The notes: generated by a model not told the origin, from the letters alone. Shown: positions 27,005 to 36,677, numbered from the stretch's first letter. The stretch: DNA of 64,000 nucleotides from Helicobacter jaachi (GCF_000763135.2 NZ_JRPR02000002.1:1-64000); one strand, 5' to 3'. Numbers and translations: made by a program.

Positions 27005-27024
27005 TATAGAATCTAGATTCTATA
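27005..27024. terminator. 20-bp palindrome between convergent TPR and rpoN genes
   Basis: A perfect 20-bp palindrome (core TAGAATCTAGATTCTA) placed 5 bases after one stop and 16 bases before the other. It could act as a two-way terminator stem in either RNA, though no long T-run is present. Confidence 0.5.
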
Positions 27025-27040
27025 GCATTATAGCATTGCC

Positions 27041-28354
27041 CTATACACTCATTTCATAGAGCCTTTTGCGCTCGCTTGAGCTAGCGATATTAAGCTGCTG
27101 GCGGTATTTGGTAATCGTGCGGCGCACCATTTTTAAATCAAATTTATCCTCCACCATTTTAAGAATTTTTAAATCACTCAAAGGCTTTTTCCTATCCTCA
27201 TTTTTTACAAGGCTAAGGATAAAGTCCTTGATTGAGGCATTTGAAGTATCCCCATCAATGGCAGCTGTAAAAAAGCTTTTAATGGGGAAAATACCCCTAT
27301 CGCACTCCAAATATTTATTAGCAATCGCGCGCGAAATCGTGCTAGGAGCATACCCCAAATCTTGGGCGATATCTTTAAGCTTCATAGGGCGGATTTCACC
27401 CCCCATAAAAAAATCATATTGATTTTCACGCAGTGCAATGGCGATTTTTAAAATCGTAGCCTTACGCATATCAAGCGCATCGACTAAATCCTTTGCCTCT
27501 TTTAATTTATTTTTTAAAAACTCCGCGCCCTCTCCTTTAATGCGCTCATTTTTTAACTTCTCTTCAATCAAAATCTTGGGATAATACGCATCATTAATAG
27601 AGACTTCAAGTTCATAAGTGGTATTTTTAAGACTATCATTTTTAATGCGCTCAAAAATAAAAATATCAGGGATTACTTCGGCTTCTCGCGCACCAAACTC
27701 AATAGCAGGGGGATTTTTAAAAGTTTTAATCGTTTTCATCACTTCATTATAAAGCGGATTATTTTTATATTTGCTATGATTATGCAAATCGCGTATCACA
27801 CGCACTGCAAGTTCATAACACTCGCCTTCTAGCTCGGTATTATCAAGCTGGAATAAAAAAGATTCTATCACATCTTTTGCGCCCACACCATAAGGCTCTA
27901 AGTAAGCAAATCGCTTTCTTACGCGCTCAATCTCTTCTTCTTGCACGCCCATTTCTAGCGCTAACTCGCCCACTGCAATATCCAAATACCCCTCATCGTT
28001 AAGATTTTCTATAATTTTTAGCGCAATATTGCGCGATGTGGCTGTGGGGAAAAGTGTAGAATCTATTTGCTCCTCTAGCACTTCATAGAGGCTCTGCTCG
28101 CTAATGTATGCAGATTCAAAGCTTGTATTTGCACTCATAGAGCGAGTGGCTATGGATTTTTTATGACTTTTGCTTTGCAGGCTTTGTGTGATTTGGCTCT
28201 CCACACTCGCATAAGGATTAGATTCAGCTATGGCATTTAGTGTATCTTCAAGCTCCATAACGCCGCTTTGTAAAATGGGCAACCAGCTCTTAAGCGTAGT
28301 GGAAAGTCGCGCTTTGACATTGAGATTTCCGCGTAATTTGCCCCCTACACTCAT
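27041..28354 (-). CDS. rpoN: RNA polymerase sigma-54 factor
   Basis: 437 residues. Region I is short and Gln-poor. The core-binding region and C-terminal DNA-binding domain are clear, with the RpoN box seen as RRTITKYRQQLNIASSSERK near 410. A helix-turn-helix is seen in LKDIAQDLGYAPSTISRAIA near 325. In Helicobacter sigma-54 drives the middle class of flagellar genes together with FlgR. Last gene of dnaX-tsaE-lptB-rpoN; the ATG overlaps the lptB stop by 4 bases. Confidence 0.95.
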   Translation of the reverse strand: MSVGGKLRGNLNVKARLSTTLKSWLPILQSGVMELEDTLNAIAESNPYASVESQITQSLQSKSHKKSIATRSMSANTSFESAYISEQSLYEVLEEQIDSTLFPTATSRNIALKIIENLNDEGYLDIAVGELALEMGVQEEEIERVRKRFAYLEPYGVGAKDVIESFLFQLDNTELEGECYELAVRVIRDLHNHSKYKNNPLYNEVMKTIKTFKNPPAIEFGAREAEVIPDIFIFERIKNDSLKNTTYELEVSINDAYYPKILIEEKLKNERIKGEGAEFLKNKLKEAKDLVDALDMRKATILKIAIALRENQYDFFMGGEIRPMKLKDIAQDLGYAPSTISRAIANKYLECDRGIFPIKSFFTAAIDGDTSNASIKDFILSLVKNEDRKKPLSDLKILKMVEDKFDLKMVRRTITKYRQQLNIASSSERKRLYEMSV

Positions 28355-29073
28355 GCTTTAAAATGCTCTCCTAAATAATATTTGCGCACCAATTCATTAG
28401 AATAAATCTCCTGCGCATTGCCGCTTGCTAGCAGCGCGCCGCTTTTAATCACATAAGTGCGCGAGCAAACCGAAAGCGTTTCGCGCACATTGTGGTCAGT
28501 GATAAGCACGCCAATATTCAGCTTTGTGAGTTTTAAAATAATATTTTGTATATCGCTCACAGCGCGCGGGTCTACCCCTGCAAAAGGCTCATCAAGCAAA
28601 ATAAACTGCGGGTCTTTAATAAGTGCGCGAGCAATCTCTACGCGCCTGCGCTCCCCACCGCTTAGACTTACGCCTTTGCGCGTGCGGATAGGCTCGATAT
28701 TAAACTCTTCAAGCATATTTTCAATTTTTAATTGGCGATTTTTCACATTTTTTATACTAATTTCAGCCGCAAGCATGAGATTTTCCTCCACGCTTAAGTC
28801 CTTAAAAATGCTTGATTCTTGGGGCAGATAGCCAATGCCTAAATTTGAGCGTTGATGCAAGGGGAGCTGCGTAATGTCATTATCATTAAGCATTACCTTG
28901 CCAGAGCTTGGGTGCAATAGCCCGCAAATCATATAAAATGTAGTGGTTTTGCCTGCACCATTTGGCCCTAAAAGTCCCACAACCTCGCCGCTTTTAACCT
29001 CCAAAGACACATCTTGCACAATTTTTGTTTTTTTAATATGTTTGCTAAGATTTTGTGCGTAGAGTGTATTCAT
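28351..29073 (-). CDS. lptB: LPS export ABC transporter ATP-binding protein
   Basis: 240 residues. Walker A GPNGAGKTTTFYMICG near 36, signature LSGGERRRVEIARAL near 137 and Walker B FILLDEPFAGVDP near 157. The GYLPQESSIFKDLSVEENL segment is typical of LptB. It powers LptFG to move LPS from the inner membrane to the Lpt bridge. Overlaps tsaE and rpoN by 4 bases each, so the operon is tightly coupled. Confidence 0.94.
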   Translation of the reverse strand: MNTLYAQNLSKHIKKTKIVQDVSLEVKSGEVVGLLGPNGAGKTTTFYMICGLLHPSSGKVMLNDNDITQLPLHQRSNLGIGYLPQESSIFKDLSVEENLMLAAEISIKNVKNRQLKIENMLEEFNIEPIRTRKGVSLSGGERRRVEIARALIKDPQFILLDEPFAGVDPRAVSDIQNIILKLTKLNIGVLITDHNVRETLSVCSRTYVIKSGALLASGNAQEIYSNELVRKYYLGEHFKA

Positions 29074-29504
29074 AAGCTCACCTCATAGATTCTATCTTGT
29101 TGCCCTTGTGTTGGTGTGATGTGAATGCCTATGACATGGAAGCCGCTAGTTTTAAGCAAATTTTGCATATTATTATCCCCCCATTCTACAAAGTGCAAGC
29201 CCTCCTGCATAAGCATATCAAGTAAGCCTAGCTCGAGCATATCTTGTGGGCTTTTGCGATACATATCATAATGGTAGATAGCGCCATATTGCGCACTTTC
29301 ATAGGCTAGTGCTAGGCTAAAAGTAGGGGATTGCACTTGTGTGGATTTATGCTTTTGTGTATGCTCCACAAACGCGCGCACAAGCGTTGTTTTGCCACTG
29401 CCTATCTCTCCTTGCAATAGCACAATATGGCCATTTTTTAGCATAGCCCTTAAGTCATTGCATAAAATATATAAATCCGCCTCTATAAGCCTATAATTCA
29501 TCAC
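29070..29504 (-). CDS. tsaE: tRNA t6A biosynthesis ATPase TsaE
   Basis: 144 residues. Walker A GEIGSGKTTLVRAFVEH near 33, then SPTFSLALAY and YHYDMYR with the conserved His/Asp, then VEWGDN. TsaE is the ATPase partner of TsaD/TsaB in making threonylcarbamoyl-A37 of tRNAs reading ANN codons. It overlaps dnaX and lptB by 4 bases each. Confidence 0.93.
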   Translation of the reverse strand: MMNYRLIEADLYILCNDLRAMLKNGHIVLLQGEIGSGKTTLVRAFVEHTQKHKSTQVQSPTFSLALAYESAQYGAIYHYDMYRKSPQDMLELGLLDMLMQEGLHFVEWGDNNMQNLLKTSGFHVIGIHITPTQGQQDRIYEVSL

Positions 29505-31195
29505 TTCTCTCCCTGTGTGATGACATCTTTAATGCCTACACTATTATTAATGGCTTCTATGATGTTGCGATTTTGGACTAGGAATGCTTCCTTGGTATTT
29601 TTAGGCGTAGATTCTGTAACAGATTCTGGAGCAGATTCTGTGATTATAGAATCTGTAGAGTGAGGTGTAGCCATAGGCGCATCTTGCGCATTTAAAATAT
29701 GCGGTTGGGTGGATTTTACATGTGTGGGCGGTGTAGATTCTGTAGGTGGCGCGGGATTAGCATTTTTGGCAACCTGCTCAATTTGTGTTTGCGTGCCAAA
29801 GACATCAGCCACTAGCGCTTTAATGATTTTAGCATGCTCTCTTAAAAGCTCTTTATCCGCACCTTGAGCCTTGCTCTGCCAGCGCAAAAGATGATTTTCA
29901 AAGCTCACAAAGCTTACATTTTGCTCAAAAACCTCGCCTAAGCGCATATTGCGGTCTTTGATTTTAGTGATGAGATTATTAAAGCGTATTTGCGCATTCA
30001 TAGGCTCTTTAGCGGGTGTATGCGTAGTAGGCGCGCTTGTGTGGGATTGTGCTGCTTGAGGGCTTGGCGTTTGGGCAATATTTTGGGGATTTGTCATCTC
30101 TGTAGCAGGTGTGCGCGTAGAATCTTGCCCAAAAAGCTCGCCCTCAAGCTCCTCTATCATAGATTCTATATCTTTGACTTTGAGGGCTTCTTGCATTTTC
30201 ATAGCGCATAAAAGTAGCACAAACGCTCCATCAGTATTAAGCCAAAGCAGGCTTTTAGATTCTGTAAGAATGCGCGCAAATCGCTCAAGCAGCAAGGGCG
30301 GAAAATCTACATCTTTTTGCAAGAGCTTATCTTTTAAAAAGAGCATCATTTCATCAATTATCATTTCGCATTCGTATTCGTAGAAAGTATCAAGGATATT
30401 TTGCATACTTTGACTATCTTTGCGCAAAATACTTTGAAAAAAATCACTCAATACTTGTGGGTCAATAACGCCTAGCATTTGGCTTACTTGCGCTACTTCA
30501 ATGTGATTTTTGCAAAAAATAATAGCCTGCTCAAGCAGCGTTAGCGTATCGCGTAGGCTTCCTGCACCGCTACGCGCGATAATATCAAGGGCTTGAGGCT
30601 CATAGCTCACATTTTCTTTATTTAAAATATTAGCAATATGCTCTATGACTAGCCTATGGGAGATTTGCTTAAATCTAAAATGCTGCGTGCGGCTTAGAAT
30701 GGTCGCTGGGAGCTTGAGCGGGTCAGTGGTAGCAAGGATAAATTTCACAAACTCTGGTGGCTCTTCAAGCGTTTTTAAAAGCGCATTAAACGCCTCTTTG
30801 CTTAGCATATGCACTTCATCAATGATAAAAATTTTATATCGTCCAAGGCTTGGGCGGTATTTTGTCTGCTCAATGACGCGCTTAATATCATCAATCCCGC
30901 GCGAGCTTGCTGCGTCCATTTCAATAATATCAATATGCTTATTTTGCAGAGCTGCTACACAGCTAGCGCACTCACCACAAGGCGTGCTAGTAGGTCCCTT
31001 CTCGCACTCTAGCGCGCGCGCAAAAATTCTAGCCGAGCTAGTTTTTCCGCTCCCACGCAAACCGCTAAAAAGATAGGCATGCGAGATATGTTTAGAATCT
31101 AGCGCGAGTGAGAGCGTTTGAGATATGGCATTTTGCCCCACTAAGTCGCTAAAGCAGGTAGGGCGGTATTTTAACGCTAAAGCAGTGGAGGACAT
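29501..31195 (-). CDS. dnaX: DNA polymerase III subunits gamma and tau
   Basis: 564 residues. The clamp-loader AAA+ module has FSGLRGSGKTSSARIFAR near 42, the zinc-binding CEKGPTSTPCGECASC near 67, FIIDEVHMLSKEAFNALLKT (Walker B) and SRTQHFRFKQ. After about residue 350 come two Pro/Thr/Ser-rich linkers around a small conserved tau-like domain. The DNA for the last linker holds four AGATTCT/AGAATCT words within 46 bases (29609-29654). It loads the sliding clamp at the replication fork. First gene of the dnaX-tsaE-lptB-rpoN operon. Confidence 0.95.
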   Translation of the reverse strand: MSSTALALKYRPTCFSDLVGQNAISQTLSLALDSKHISHAYLFSGLRGSGKTSSARIFARALECEKGPTSTPCGECASCVAALQNKHIDIIEMDAASSRGIDDIKRVIEQTKYRPSLGRYKIFIIDEVHMLSKEAFNALLKTLEEPPEFVKFILATTDPLKLPATILSRTQHFRFKQISHRLVIEHIANILNKENVSYEPQALDIIARSGAGSLRDTLTLLEQAIIFCKNHIEVAQVSQMLGVIDPQVLSDFFQSILRKDSQSMQNILDTFYEYECEMIIDEMMLFLKDKLLQKDVDFPPLLLERFARILTESKSLLWLNTDGAFVLLLCAMKMQEALKVKDIESMIEELEGELFGQDSTRTPATEMTNPQNIAQTPSPQAAQSHTSAPTTHTPAKEPMNAQIRFNNLITKIKDRNMRLGEVFEQNVSFVSFENHLLRWQSKAQGADKELLREHAKIIKALVADVFGTQTQIEQVAKNANPAPPTESTPPTHVKSTQPHILNAQDAPMATPHSTDSIITESAPESVTESTPKNTKEAFLVQNRNIIEAINNSVGIKDVITQGEK

Positions 31196-31292
31196 TTTTA
31201 CCTTTCCTAAGGCGCAAATGAGTTGCGCAAAATAAAGCGCAATTGTATAAAAAGATTCTACAAATTAGCTTGAAAATTTTAAATTTTACGCC

Positions 31293-32192
31293 CTATGATG
31301 CCCTCAAATAATTTTTAATTTTTTCATACGCTTCTTGAATGCGCCTAAATCTATCGCTATAGCTCTCAATGACCTGCTCATCTTGCCCAAAGACATTATC
31401 AGGGTGGTATTCTTTGGCAAGTTTGAGATAGTTTTTTTTCACAAGCTCAAAATCATCTTGATAATGGCACTCTAAAGTCATATAGCAGCCTCTAAGCACA
31501 CGCTCTTCATCGGTGAGAAAGGAATCATCAAAGCTGCCTAGCCCACCGCGATTTTTAAAGCTATCATAATCAAAATCCAAAATCACATTATGAATGACCT
31601 TAAAGCTAATAAGATTCATTATACTTTCCCAAAAATAGGGCTTTGTGCTATCTAGATAAATCTCATCTCTATCGCAGCCCACATAATAGTCCTCAAAAAT
31701 ATGCGCGATATATCGCCTAGCCACGCTATTTGCCTTGTCCATTTTAAGCATAACGCGCTTTGTGTTAAGCAGGCGCAAAGAAATCTTAACGCGCTCTATG
31801 AGTGAGTTTTTCCCTACAATTTTAATGCGTATGGGGAGATAGGTAAAATCAAGCAGATATTTTAAATCCTGCAGCGGCTCCTCAATGGGGCTTTGCATAG
31901 AATCTGTGGTATCTAAATGGGGGGTATCTTTGGGCGGATTCTGTAAATTTTCGATGAGATTGTGGAGCTTTTGATGTTTTTCATCTTGCCCAAAGGCGTG
32001 ATATGCCCAATTTACCAAATAGTCTTTCTTAAAACGTTCGCCATCATCAAGGATAAGCACCGTGCGCGACAAACGATAGCTTTTTGAAAAATATTTTTCT
32101 GCATAGGCTAATGCTTTGTGTAAAAATTCATTATCTTCTTCAACGGTGATTTGAATATATTTTTCTAGCAGCGTTACATTCATTCCTTGCAC
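31293..32192 (-). CDS. J-domain protein (DnaJ-like C terminus)
   Basis: 299 residues. A J domain occupies the C-terminal ~60 residues (KKNYLKLAKEYHPDNVFG...YSDRFRRIQEAYEKIKNYL) with the invariant HPD in YHPDN. The N-terminal ~230 residues are of unknown fold and have no membrane segment. A J domain recruits and stimulates DnaK, so this is probably a specialised co-chaperone; its client is unknown. It is separated from dnaX by ~95 bases. Confidence 0.82.
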   Translation of the reverse strand: MQGMNVTLLEKYIQITVEEDNEFLHKALAYAEKYFSKSYRLSRTVLILDDGERFKKDYLVNWAYHAFGQDEKHQKLHNLIENLQNPPKDTPHLDTTDSMQSPIEEPLQDLKYLLDFTYLPIRIKIVGKNSLIERVKISLRLLNTKRVMLKMDKANSVARRYIAHIFEDYYVGCDRDEIYLDSTKPYFWESIMNLISFKVIHNVILDFDYDSFKNRGGLGSFDDSFLTDEERVLRGCYMTLECHYQDDFELVKKNYLKLAKEYHPDNVFGQDEQVIESYSDRFRRIQEAYEKIKNYLRAS

Positions 32193-32243
32193 ATATCCTT
32201 TGCATCTTTTACCTCTAGTTTAAGCAAATGCAGTTCCTAATCT

Positions 32244-32792
32244 TTACTCATCTTTTACAAGCGCGCTTATGGTTTTAAAAGATGTATGCGCGCTATCGCC
32301 TAAGATTGAAAATAAAATAGATTCTGTAGGTAGCACGCCAACCCCTTGAAAGCGCAAAAATTCAAGGGCTAAATGATAAGCGCTCTCTTTGCGCGAGCTT
32401 GTCGCATCAGCTGCAAGCAGGCATTTATAGCCCAAATTTTGCGCTTGCATAATGCTCTGTAATACACAAATATGGCTCTCTATCCCAAAAAACACCAAAG
32501 TTTTACGCTTGCTTTGCCCAATGTGTGCCTTTATATCTGCGTCATCAAATATACCAAAGCTTGTTTTTGCGAGTATGTGGGTATTTTGAGGGATTTTAAG
32601 AGTCTCTATCGTGCGCCCTAAGCCTTTGGGATACTGCTCTGTGATAAGTGTGGGAATGTCTAAAATATGCGCAGATTCTAATAAAATGCGTGTATTTTTA
32701 AGGATTTCATCGTGTCGCGCCATAGCTGGTAAAAGTCGCTCTTGCATATCAAGGCAGATAAAAAGTATTTTTTTTGCTTTAAGCGTCATCAT
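32244..32792 (-). CDS. Isochorismatase-family cysteine hydrolase
   Basis: 182 residues. The triad of the family is visible: Asp in LFICLDMQERLL near 14, Lys in ILAKTSFGIF near 78 and Cys in FFGIESHICVLQSIM near 113. Members cleave small amides or related bonds (nicotinamidase, YcaC-like). The substrate cannot be called. Stand-alone minus-strand gene between the J-domain gene and ackA. Confidence 0.85.
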   Translation of the reverse strand: MMTLKAKKILFICLDMQERLLPAMARHDEILKNTRILLESAHILDIPTLITEQYPKGLGRTIETLKIPQNTHILAKTSFGIFDDADIKAHIGQSKRKTLVFFGIESHICVLQSIMQAQNLGYKCLLAADATSSRKESAYHLALEFLRFQGVGVLPTESILFSILGDSAHTSFKTISALVKDE

Positions 32793-32868
32793 TGCTCCTT
32801 GTGTTCATAGATTCTGTATTTTATAGAATCTAACCTTTAAGATGAAGTTGTAAGACCACGCATACTTT

Positions 32869-34068
32869 TCACAATTGCGATACAATCACCCTCGTATCCC
32901 GCGCAATGACTAGCTCTTCATTCGTTGGGATTACACACACCTTGACTTTAGAATCTGCAGTGGAGATAATAGCCTCCTGCCCGCAGATATTGTTTGCCTC
33001 CTCATCGAGTTTCACACCTAAAAATTCAAGCTGTTTGACAATCATACCGCGTATAAATTTTGCATTCTCCCCCACACCTGCGCAAAAACTCACCGCATCA
33101 ACACCATTCATCGCCGCACAATATGCGCCCACATATTTCATCACACGATAGGCAAACGCATGGCGCGCAAGTTTAGCACGCTCATCTCCGCTTAAATCCG
33201 CATCTAATAAATCTCTAAAATCACTTGAAACGCCAGAAATGCCTAGCACACCAGATTTTTTATTTAAAATATTTAAAATACTTTGAATGTCTAAATCCTC
33301 TCTTTTAGAGATGTATTCTAAAATAGCAGGGTCTAAATCCCCGCTACGCGTCCCCATAATTAAGCCCTCCAAAGGCGTTAGCCCCATACTTGTATCCACG
33401 CATTGCCCATTTTTAATGGCTGAAATTGATGAGCCATTCCCCAAATGGCAAACAATAATTTTAGATTGCGCATAATTTAAGCCCAAAAATTCCGCTGTTT
33501 TTTGCGAGACATACTTATGGCTTGTCCCATGAAAGCCATATCGGCGCACTTTGTGCTTTTCATACCATTCATAAGGCACGCCATAAATATAGGCATGCGG
33601 GGGCATACTTTGATGAAATGCTGTATCAAAAACGACCACCATAGGCGTATCGGGCATTTTTGCTTTGCACGCCTCAATGCCCATTAAATGCGCAGGATTA
33701 TGCAATGGCGCTAAGTCAGAGCATTCTTTTATGCGGCTAATGACATAATCATTAACTAGCACAGATTCTTTAAAAAACTCGCCCCCATGCACCACACGAT
33801 GTCCAATAGCATGAATATCATCTAGTGATTTAATAACGCCATCTTGTTTATCTGTGAGTGATTGCAGCACTAACTCAACAGCTTTTGTGTGATTTGGTAT
33901 ATCCTCTCTACGCGCAAAGTTGCTATCATTTTTGCTTTTATAGTGCAATGTCCCGCCATCAATGCCTATTCTATCGCAAATGCCAGAGGCTAGCACTTCT
34001 TCTGTATAGGCATTGATAAGTTGAAATTTAAGTGATGAGCTTCCGCAATTCACAACTAACACATTCAT
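32869..34068 (-). CDS. ackA: Acetate kinase
   Basis: 399 residues. Family motifs: VLVVNCGSSSLKFQLI at the N terminus, GHRVVHGGE near 88, VFDTAFHQSMP, RRYGFHGTSH near 176, IVCHLGNGSSI and the C-terminal TNEELVIARDT. It interconverts acetyl phosphate plus ADP with acetate plus ATP. It follows pta by 29 bases, and together they form the overflow/acetate pathway. The gene is intact. Confidence 0.97.
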   Translation of the reverse strand: MNVLVVNCGSSSLKFQLINAYTEEVLASGICDRIGIDGGTLHYKSKNDSNFARREDIPNHTKAVELVLQSLTDKQDGVIKSLDDIHAIGHRVVHGGEFFKESVLVNDYVISRIKECSDLAPLHNPAHLMGIEACKAKMPDTPMVVVFDTAFHQSMPPHAYIYGVPYEWYEKHKVRRYGFHGTSHKYVSQKTAEFLGLNYAQSKIIVCHLGNGSSISAIKNGQCVDTSMGLTPLEGLIMGTRSGDLDPAILEYISKREDLDIQSILNILNKKSGVLGISGVSSDFRDLLDADLSGDERAKLARHAFAYRVMKYVGAYCAAMNGVDAVSFCAGVGENAKFIRGMIVKQLEFLGVKLDEEANNICGQEAIISTADSKVKVCVIPTNEELVIARDTRVIVSQL

Positions 34069-34097
34069 GCTTTCTCCTTAAGGGTTAAAAACTTTTG

Positions 34098-35108
34098 TTA
34101 TTTGGCTTGCAGGGCAGTGATTGCCACCACACCCACGATATCATCAGCACTACAGCCGCGCGATAAGTCATTCACAGGTGCGCTCATGCCTTGCGTAATA
34201 GGTCCATAGGCTTGGGCTTTGGCTAGTCTTTGCACGAGTTTGTAGCCGATATTCCCCGCATCTAAATCAGGGAAAATAAGCACATTTGCTTTACCTGCGA
34301 CATTTGAGCCTTTGGCTTTAGAGGCACCCACACTTGGCACAATGGCTGCATCAAGCTGCAATTCTCCATCAATTTTAAGATGTGGGGCTAGATTTTTAGC
34401 TATTTGCGTGGCTTGGATAACTTTATCTACATCGGCATGGGCTGCACTGCCATAAGTAGAATGGCTAAGCATAGCCACTATGGGTTCATCTTGCATAATG
34501 GATTGAAAACTTTTAGCGCTTGATAGGGCGATATTAGCTAGCTCCTGCGCGTTTGGATTCTGACAAAGCCCACAATCAGCGAAAATAAAGTTCCCCTTAA
34601 ATCCATAATCGCAATCAGGCACTATCATAATAAAAAAGCTTGATACTAGCTTAGAATCTGCTGCCACGCCCACAATCTGCAGCCCTGCGCGCAAGACATT
34701 TGAAGTAGGGTTTATCGCTCCAGCCACCATACCATGAGCTTTATGAGATTTAACAAGTGCTGCGCCAAAGTATAGACTATCATGAGTAAGCAATGTTTGG
34801 GCTTGGATTCTATCCATACCCTTATGGGCGCGCAGCGTAACGAGCAAATCTATAAGCTCATCTCTTAACACTTGCTCTTTGGGGCTAAAAAAGCTAGCTT
34901 TTTCTAGCGTTTGTGTGGGGAGATTATGAGCTTTAGCGTAGGATAGAATCTCATCTTTGTCCCCCACTAAAATAATATCTGCAAAATCTTTGTCTAAAAT
35001 CTTTGCAGCTGCTTCTAGCGTGCGCACTTCTAGCGTTTCGGGCAAAACAATGCGCTTTTTATTAGCCTTTGCGCGCGCGTAAATACCCTCCATAAAGCCC
35101 TTATTCAT
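34098..35108 (-). CDS. pta: Phosphate acetyltransferase
   Basis: 336 residues, the short form lacking the N-terminal DRTGG-type domain of E. coli Pta. The catalytic domain motifs are clear: RIVLPE near 19, GMVAGAINPTSNVLRAGLQI near 124, FIFADCGLCQNPNAQELANI and FPDLDAGNIGYKLVQRL near 282. It makes acetyl phosphate from acetyl-CoA for AckA. A GTGTGT...ACACAC dyad lies 42-60 bases upstream of the start. Confidence 0.96.
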   Translation of the reverse strand: MNKGFMEGIYARAKANKKRIVLPETLEVRTLEAAAKILDKDFADIILVGDKDEILSYAKAHNLPTQTLEKASFFSPKEQVLRDELIDLLVTLRAHKGMDRIQAQTLLTHDSLYFGAALVKSHKAHGMVAGAINPTSNVLRAGLQIVGVAADSKLVSSFFIMIVPDCDYGFKGNFIFADCGLCQNPNAQELANIALSSAKSFQSIMQDEPIVAMLSHSTYGSAAHADVDKVIQATQIAKNLAPHLKIDGELQLDAAIVPSVGASKAKGSNVAGKANVLIFPDLDAGNIGYKLVQRLAKAQAYGPITQGMSAPVNDLSRGCSADDIVGVVAITALQAK

Positions 35109-35149
35109 AAGCTCCTCCTGTGTGTTTAATAACTTTCATCTTAGACTAA

Positions 35150-35168
35150 GTGTGTTTAATTTACACAC
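35150..35168. promoter_or_regulatory. Dyad upstream of pta, candidate operator
   Basis: GTGTGT (35150-35155) and ACACAC (35163-35168) are inverted around 7 AT bases, in the 187-base gap upstream of pta-ackA. TGTGTTTAAT occurs again at 35121-35130. No known regulator site is matched. Confidence 0.3.
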
Positions 35169-35295
35169 AGATTAAAAAGTGAGCCACTTTTAGTGTGTAT
35201 TTTTGATACAAAATATAAATTTTTCACGCCCCGCATACTAAAGTCAAAAAATAGGCAAAAAATTAAACTAAAGCGCGCCAAAGCAAGTGCTTATC

Positions 35296-36318
35296 TTAAA
35301 GCACAAAAATATCAAAAGGATAATTTTTCCCAAAAGATTTCAAGTCTAAATACGCATCAATGAGCTTATATTCACCCTTTGCATGCAAGCGATGGCGCTC
35401 TTTTGCCTTATCAATCATCTCAAGTTCAAACAAGACATAAAATAATGCCATTTCAGCCTTTTCATCATTATCTGCGCACTCCTCAAAGAATCTAATCCAT
35501 TCATCAGGAGCAAATACGCCCTTACTCTCAATGGCATAATGGATATATTCCATCGTGTCAGTGCCAACATTTTTAAGGGATTGGCGCATATATTTAGCAT
35601 CTATGGCTTTGGGGTATTTAAGGAAAATTTTAAACATCTCTTGCACAAGGCTTTGTGTAAGTGTGAGATTACAAATGCGTGCAAATAGTTTATCAAACTC
35701 CTTTGGTTCAGCATTTTTTAGGATTTCTAGCACGGCGTATTGTTTAAGCTCAATGGGATAATCCTCATCTAAGATTTGAAAGCCAAATTTATAATTAGCC
35801 GTAATTTTATTTTTTAGATTCTGTAAATTAAACTTATTATCCCTGCTTAAACGATAGCTTTTTAAATCCACGACATTTCCGCTCATCACGCTTTTATAAT
35901 CCTCAAAGAGCGTATCAATTTTGCGATTAAAGCTCTCCATAGAATCTAGACGCGGCTTAAGGTAGAATCTCTGCAAGATTTTAGACAAATCACCAAAAGC
36001 CTTGCGCTTATAGACGCGGCTTTTTATGGGTTGATTAAGCGCTTGCTCATTAATTTGTGAAAGCAGTTTATCATAGTCATTTTTGCGATAATATTCCTCC
36101 AGCAAATCTCTCGCCCACACAGATGCAAAAAACGCTAGCGTAATAATAAAAAACACCAGCACAATGCACACAATCCACACCGCTAAGGGCAGTGTAAAGC
36201 TTAGAGAACTAAAAGGCAGCGCGTAAGTGTAGCTTTGAGATTCTAAGCTATAGACATATATGCCAAGCACAAGGGCAAAAAATATAGAAAACAGCACATA
36301 ATATTTTAATTTCATCAT
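35296..36318 (-). CDS. Unrecognised membrane-anchored protein, 340 residues
   Basis: I do not recognise the family. Two N-terminal membrane helices (about 6-23 and 44-68) are followed by a ~270-residue soluble helical region rich in Lys, Glu and Leu, without Cys clusters or nucleotide motifs. Repeated helix-turn patterns (e.g. YCLTLT-like stretches around 225 and EKAEMALFYVLFELEMIDKA near 300) suggest an alpha-solenoid. It overlaps the dksA-like gene by 4 bases and ends the accD-rlmH-dksA-like string, so it is likely a conserved housekeeping-linked protein. Confidence 0.7.
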   Translation of the reverse strand: MMKLKYYVLFSIFFALVLGIYVYSLESQSYTYALPFSSLSFTLPLAVWIVCIVLVFFIITLAFFASVWARDLLEEYYRKNDYDKLLSQINEQALNQPIKSRVYKRKAFGDLSKILQRFYLKPRLDSMESFNRKIDTLFEDYKSVMSGNVVDLKSYRLSRDNKFNLQNLKNKITANYKFGFQILDEDYPIELKQYAVLEILKNAEPKEFDKLFARICNLTLTQSLVQEMFKIFLKYPKAIDAKYMRQSLKNVGTDTMEYIHYAIESKGVFAPDEWIRFFEECADNDEKAEMALFYVLFELEMIDKAKERHRLHAKGEYKLIDAYLDLKSFGKNYPFDIFVL

Positions 36319-36668
36319 CTCTCCTTTTTTTGCATTTTTTCAAACAGCTCGCGGCAATTAATGCAGAATTTAGCGTGAGGCTTGACTTTTAAGCGCTCTA
36401 CATCGATTTGGTCATCGCACATTTCACAGATTCCAAAAATGCCATCTTTAATTTTTTGCAGCGCATTGCAGATTTCACGCACTTCATTATGATATAAATC
36501 AATCATACTCATTTCAAAGCTCCCTTGTAGCCTCGCTCCTACAATATCGCCCGCATCTTTATAGTGCGTATCTTGGATATGCCGAATGCGCGTGTTATTA
36601 TTATCAATATTCTCACAAAGCTTACTTAAACGCTCACTCAAAAGCCTCTCAAAAAAACCATAATCCAT
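36315..36668 (-). CDS. DksA/TraR-type C4 zinc-finger protein
   Basis: 117 residues: a helical hairpin in the N-terminal two thirds and a C4 zinc finger near the C terminus (GICEMCDDQIDVERLKVKPH, then AKFCINC). DksA-type proteins enter the secondary channel of RNA polymerase and, with ppGpp, adjust rRNA and amino-acid promoters. The acidic tip residues of the coiled coil are not obviously DxxDxA, so the exact role is unsure. It sits 9 bases after rlmH. Confidence 0.85.
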   Translation of the reverse strand: MDYGFFERLLSERLSKLCENIDNNNTRIRHIQDTHYKDAGDIVGARLQGSFEMSMIDLYHNEVREICNALQKIKDGIFGICEMCDDQIDVERLKVKPHAKFCINCRELFEKMQKKER

Positions 36669-36677
36669 ACAAACCCC

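Noticed and set aside
32869-35108. Possible frameshift in pta or ackA
   Set aside because: Both genes are full length with all family motifs; no break seen.
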